A stretch of 43,475 nt of DNA, from NCBI GenBank assembly GCA_029244725.1, contig JAQWQJ010000109.1, forward strand, positions 1 to 43,475. The letters run 5' to 3'. The notes under the pieces were generated by a model, which saw only the letters and a program-made list of their open reading frames with translations, searched no databases and was not told the DNA's origin. The translations under genes and the position numbers were made by a program. Numbering within the stretch: position 1 is the first letter of the stretch; every line of letters starts with the position of its first letter. Positions 41,005 through 43,475 of the stretch are shown piece after piece. Origin of the DNA: Paracoccaceae bacterium. Its GTDB lineage: Bacteria > Pseudomonadota > Alphaproteobacteria > Rhodobacterales > Rhodobacteraceae.

Positions 41005-42023
41005 CAGTTCGCCTCTAGCAACACGTCTAGCCCTTCTTGACGCGACATGCCCCCAATGATTTTGCCGTCTTCTTCTACGGGGAAAACTTCACGGCTATCG
41101 TTGATAAGCGTCGGCGCTAGTTCTCTGACCGACGCATTCGCGGACACCGGGTCGCCAGTTCCGTTTGCATTTTCGTTCGCGAGCACACGGGCTGTTACAA
41201 CGCGCGATTTATCGACTTCTTGCGTAAACTTGCGCACATATTCTGTAGCGGGATGCATAACAATCTGATCAGGCGTATCGCATTGTTCAACCGCGCCGTC
41301 TTTCATGATCGCAATTCGATCCGCAAGTCGCAATGCTTCGTCAAAGTCGTGGGTAATAAACACGATGGTTTTACCCAGAAGCTCTTGCAGGCGAAGGAAT
41401 TCATCCTGCATCTCGCGCCGGATAAGCGGGTCGAGTGCCGAGAACGGCTCATCAAGGAACCAAATGTCAGGTTCAATCGCTAAGCTGCGCGCAATACCAA
41501 CGCGCTGCTGCTGGCCGCCCGAGAGTTCACGCGGGAAATATTCTTCGCGTCCCTCAAGACCAACCAATTTGATTACTTCAAGCGCGCGCTCGCGCCGTAT
41601 GTGACGGTCTTGACCGCGCATTTCCAACGGAAACGCTACGTTGTCTAGAACGGTCCGATGCGGCAACAAACCGAACGACTGAAACACCATGCCCATTTTT
41701 GAGCGGCGAAGTTCAATCAGCTCTTTTTCCGGCAGCTGCATAATGTCCTGCCCTTCGACGGAAATCGTTCCGCCGGTGATATCGTGTAGACGCGAAAAAC
41801 ATCTGACCAAAGTAGACTTACCCGAGCCGGACAGCCCCATGATCACCAACATTTCACCACGGTGGACCTCAATTGAGACATCCTTAACACCAGCAATATA
41901 GCCAGCGGCCCTTATCTCGTCGAAACTCATGTCGGGATCTTTGGATTTTAAAAACCCTTCGGGATCCGCCCCAAATATTTTCCACACATTTTTACACGAA
42001 ATTACGGGAGCTTCAGTTGACAT
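41004..42023 (-). CDS. proV: Glycine-betaine/choline-type ABC transporter ATPase
   Basis: ATG 42023 has AGG six bases upstream; ATG 42071 lies inside the intergenic hairpin and is rejected. The 339-residue protein has Walker A GLSGSGKS (63-70), Q-loop VFQSFGLLPHRTV, signature LSGGQ (167-171) and Walker B FLDEP (189-193). A C-terminal extension resembles the regulatory part of ProV/OpuAA but is too short for two full CBS domains. The N-terminal WKIFGADPEGFL is also typical of ProV. It drives uptake with the permease and the ProX-like binding protein. Confidence 0.9.
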   Translation of the reverse strand: MSTEAPVISCKNVWKIFGADPEGFLKSKDPDMSFDEIRAAGYIAGVKDVSIEVHRGEMLVIMGLSGSGKSTLVRCFSRLHDITGGTISVEGQDIMQLPEKELIELRRSKMGMVFQSFGLLPHRTVLDNVAFPLEMRGQDRHIRRERALEVIKLVGLEGREEYFPRELSGGQQQRVGIARSLAIEPDIWFLDEPFSALDPLIRREMQDEFLRLQELLGKTIVFITHDFDEALRLADRIAIMKDGAVEQCDTPDQIVMHPATEYVRKFTQEVDKSRVVTARVLANENANGTGDPVSANASVRELAPTLINDSREVFPVEEDGKIIGGMSRQEGLDVLLEAN

Positions 42024-42055
42024 ATCAAACCTAAATAAGGGTGTTATTGCGAAAT

Positions 42056-42088
42056 GTCCCCGCCCGACCATTTGGCCGGACGGGGATG
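42056..42088 (-). terminator. Stem-loop between proX and proV genes
   Basis: ATCCCCGTCCGGCC pairs with GGTCGGGCGGGGAC (G-U pairs included) around AAAT. It begins about 25 bases after the proX stop and ends about 32 bases before proV. There is little T-run, so it is likelier a 3'-end stabiliser or partial terminator that raises binding-protein level. Confidence 0.65.
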
Positions 42089-42113
42089 TTAGATAGAAAT
42101 TTAGATCGTTGGA

Positions 42114-43055
<942 letters not shown>

Positions 43056-43227
43056 TCACTCCCTTGGTTTTGGATACAAAGCCCAAAACTTCGCACGTGC
43101 GGCAAACGCCGCTTGTTGCTCTAGCGATTCTGTTAGACCAAAACTCGTTAGTAGCAGTCGTATAGTCGCACTTTTTTCCTCTCAATCAAGTATTTTTCTT
43201 TTCTGGAAACGTGCGCGGTGAATTTGA

Positions 43228-43286
43228 AGCTCGTTGATAAATACAGGCAACGATTGATATTGACTTCAAGTCGTTGAAAAATAACT
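43228..43286. promoter_or_regulatory. Direct and inverted CGTTG repeats upstream of proX
   Basis: AAGCTCGTTGATAAATAC (from 43228) and AAGTCGTTGAAAAATAAC (from 43268) are imperfect direct repeats about 40 bases apart. CAACGA at 43248-43253 between them makes inverted pairs with each TCGTTG. The arrangement suggests cooperative binding of a regulator about 180-230 bases before the proX start. Confidence 0.4.
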
Positions 43287-43360
43287 TACTTTCTAAAAGG
43301 AAATTCTCTTTCCCACCGCGAAAAAATCCACGTCCTGCTCACTTGCGCGAAGTCTATTGC

Positions 43361-43475
43361 TTAGGAAGCTGGGACAGCTGCGTTGTCTCTTACGCGGAAT
43401 AGGTTGATCTTTTTGCGGTCTTCGTTGGGGTGCAGTCCGAATTCGGCGATGTAGTTTTGGATCATCGGTGGCGCG
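43361..43475 (-). CDS. C-terminal fragment of an unidentified protein (cut by window edge)
   Basis: The minus strand from the window edge is open for 37 codons and stops with TAA at 43363-43361. It reads APPMIQNYIAEFG and then HPNEDRKKINLFRVRDNA. The composition and codon use look like a genuine protein end, upstream of the proX operon and on the same strand. I do not recognise the family from so short a piece. Confidence 0.5.
   Translation of the reverse strand, partial: APPMIQNYIAEFGLHPNEDRKKINLFRVRDNAAVPAS

Overview
The window looks like chromosome of a marine alphaproteobacterium of the Roseobacter group (Rhodobacteraceae). The grounds are protein-level resemblance only: an alphaproteobacterial-type BioMNY biotin transporter, non-pyrrolysine MttB, multidomain FAD/GcvT demethylases, a DUF1989-GcvT fusion, and a long list of ABC uptake systems. 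No rRNA or other species-level marker is present, so the genus is not assigned.

Layout. (1) 1-3.3 kb: a decayed accessory patch. It holds the tail of an IS3-family transposase, a small hydrophobic ORF that runs into the IS end, an ssb gene with an in-frame TAG, an intact HNH-RecQ-like helicase fusion, and an ankyrin gene with an in-frame TGA. (2) 3.6-17.1 kb: an intact carbohydrate/sugar-acid module. A FadR-type GntR regulator and a GH88/GH105-like hydrolase are followed by a divergent SDR dehydrogenase and a tight plus-strand operon. The operon encodes an AraFGH-like sugar ABC transporter, a mutarotase-like protein, an enoyl-CoA hydratase, a CaiB/BaiF CoA-transferase, D-galactonate dehydratase (dgoD), 2-dehydro-3-deoxygalactonokinase (dgoK), an M24 peptidase-like protein and a DapA-family protein. 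(3) 17.1-20.2 kb: a second accessory/decayed patch with two small unknown ORFs, an N-formylglutamate amidohydrolase-like gene, a probably frameshifted gene, an 18-nt match to a tRNA-Ser 3' end followed by a terminator, and a spondin-like gene broken by an in-frame TGA. (4) 21.1-26.1 kb: bioMNY and a nitroreductase, converging on a thiolase-like gene with altered active site and a short AMP-forming ligase. (5) 26.5-43.5 kb: methylated-amine metabolism. It contains a DMGDH-like oxidoreductase divergent from an MttB-family methyltransferase, a LysR regulator, tRNA-Gly(TCC), matB, a P1 peptidase, a DUF1989-GcvT fusion coupled to a truncated haemoglobin, a DMT transporter, and a ProXVW-type glycine-betaine/choline transporter with a double-length permease.

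How it works together (inference). Region 2 would import a sugar or uronate-like product and dehydrate and phosphorylate the sugar acid. The CoA-transferase/hydratase pair and a DapA protein lacking the usual Tyr suggest a side branch that is not the textbook De Ley-Doudoroff route. Region 5 would import betaine-type compounds and strip methyl groups onto corrinoid or folate carriers. The most unusual items are the DUF1989-GcvT/haemoglobin pair, the biotin-transporter-linked thiolase that lacks catalytic residues, the CoA-enzyme-containing dgo operon, the HNH-RecQ fusion, and the clustering of broken genes on both sides of an intact operon with a possible tRNA attachment remnant.
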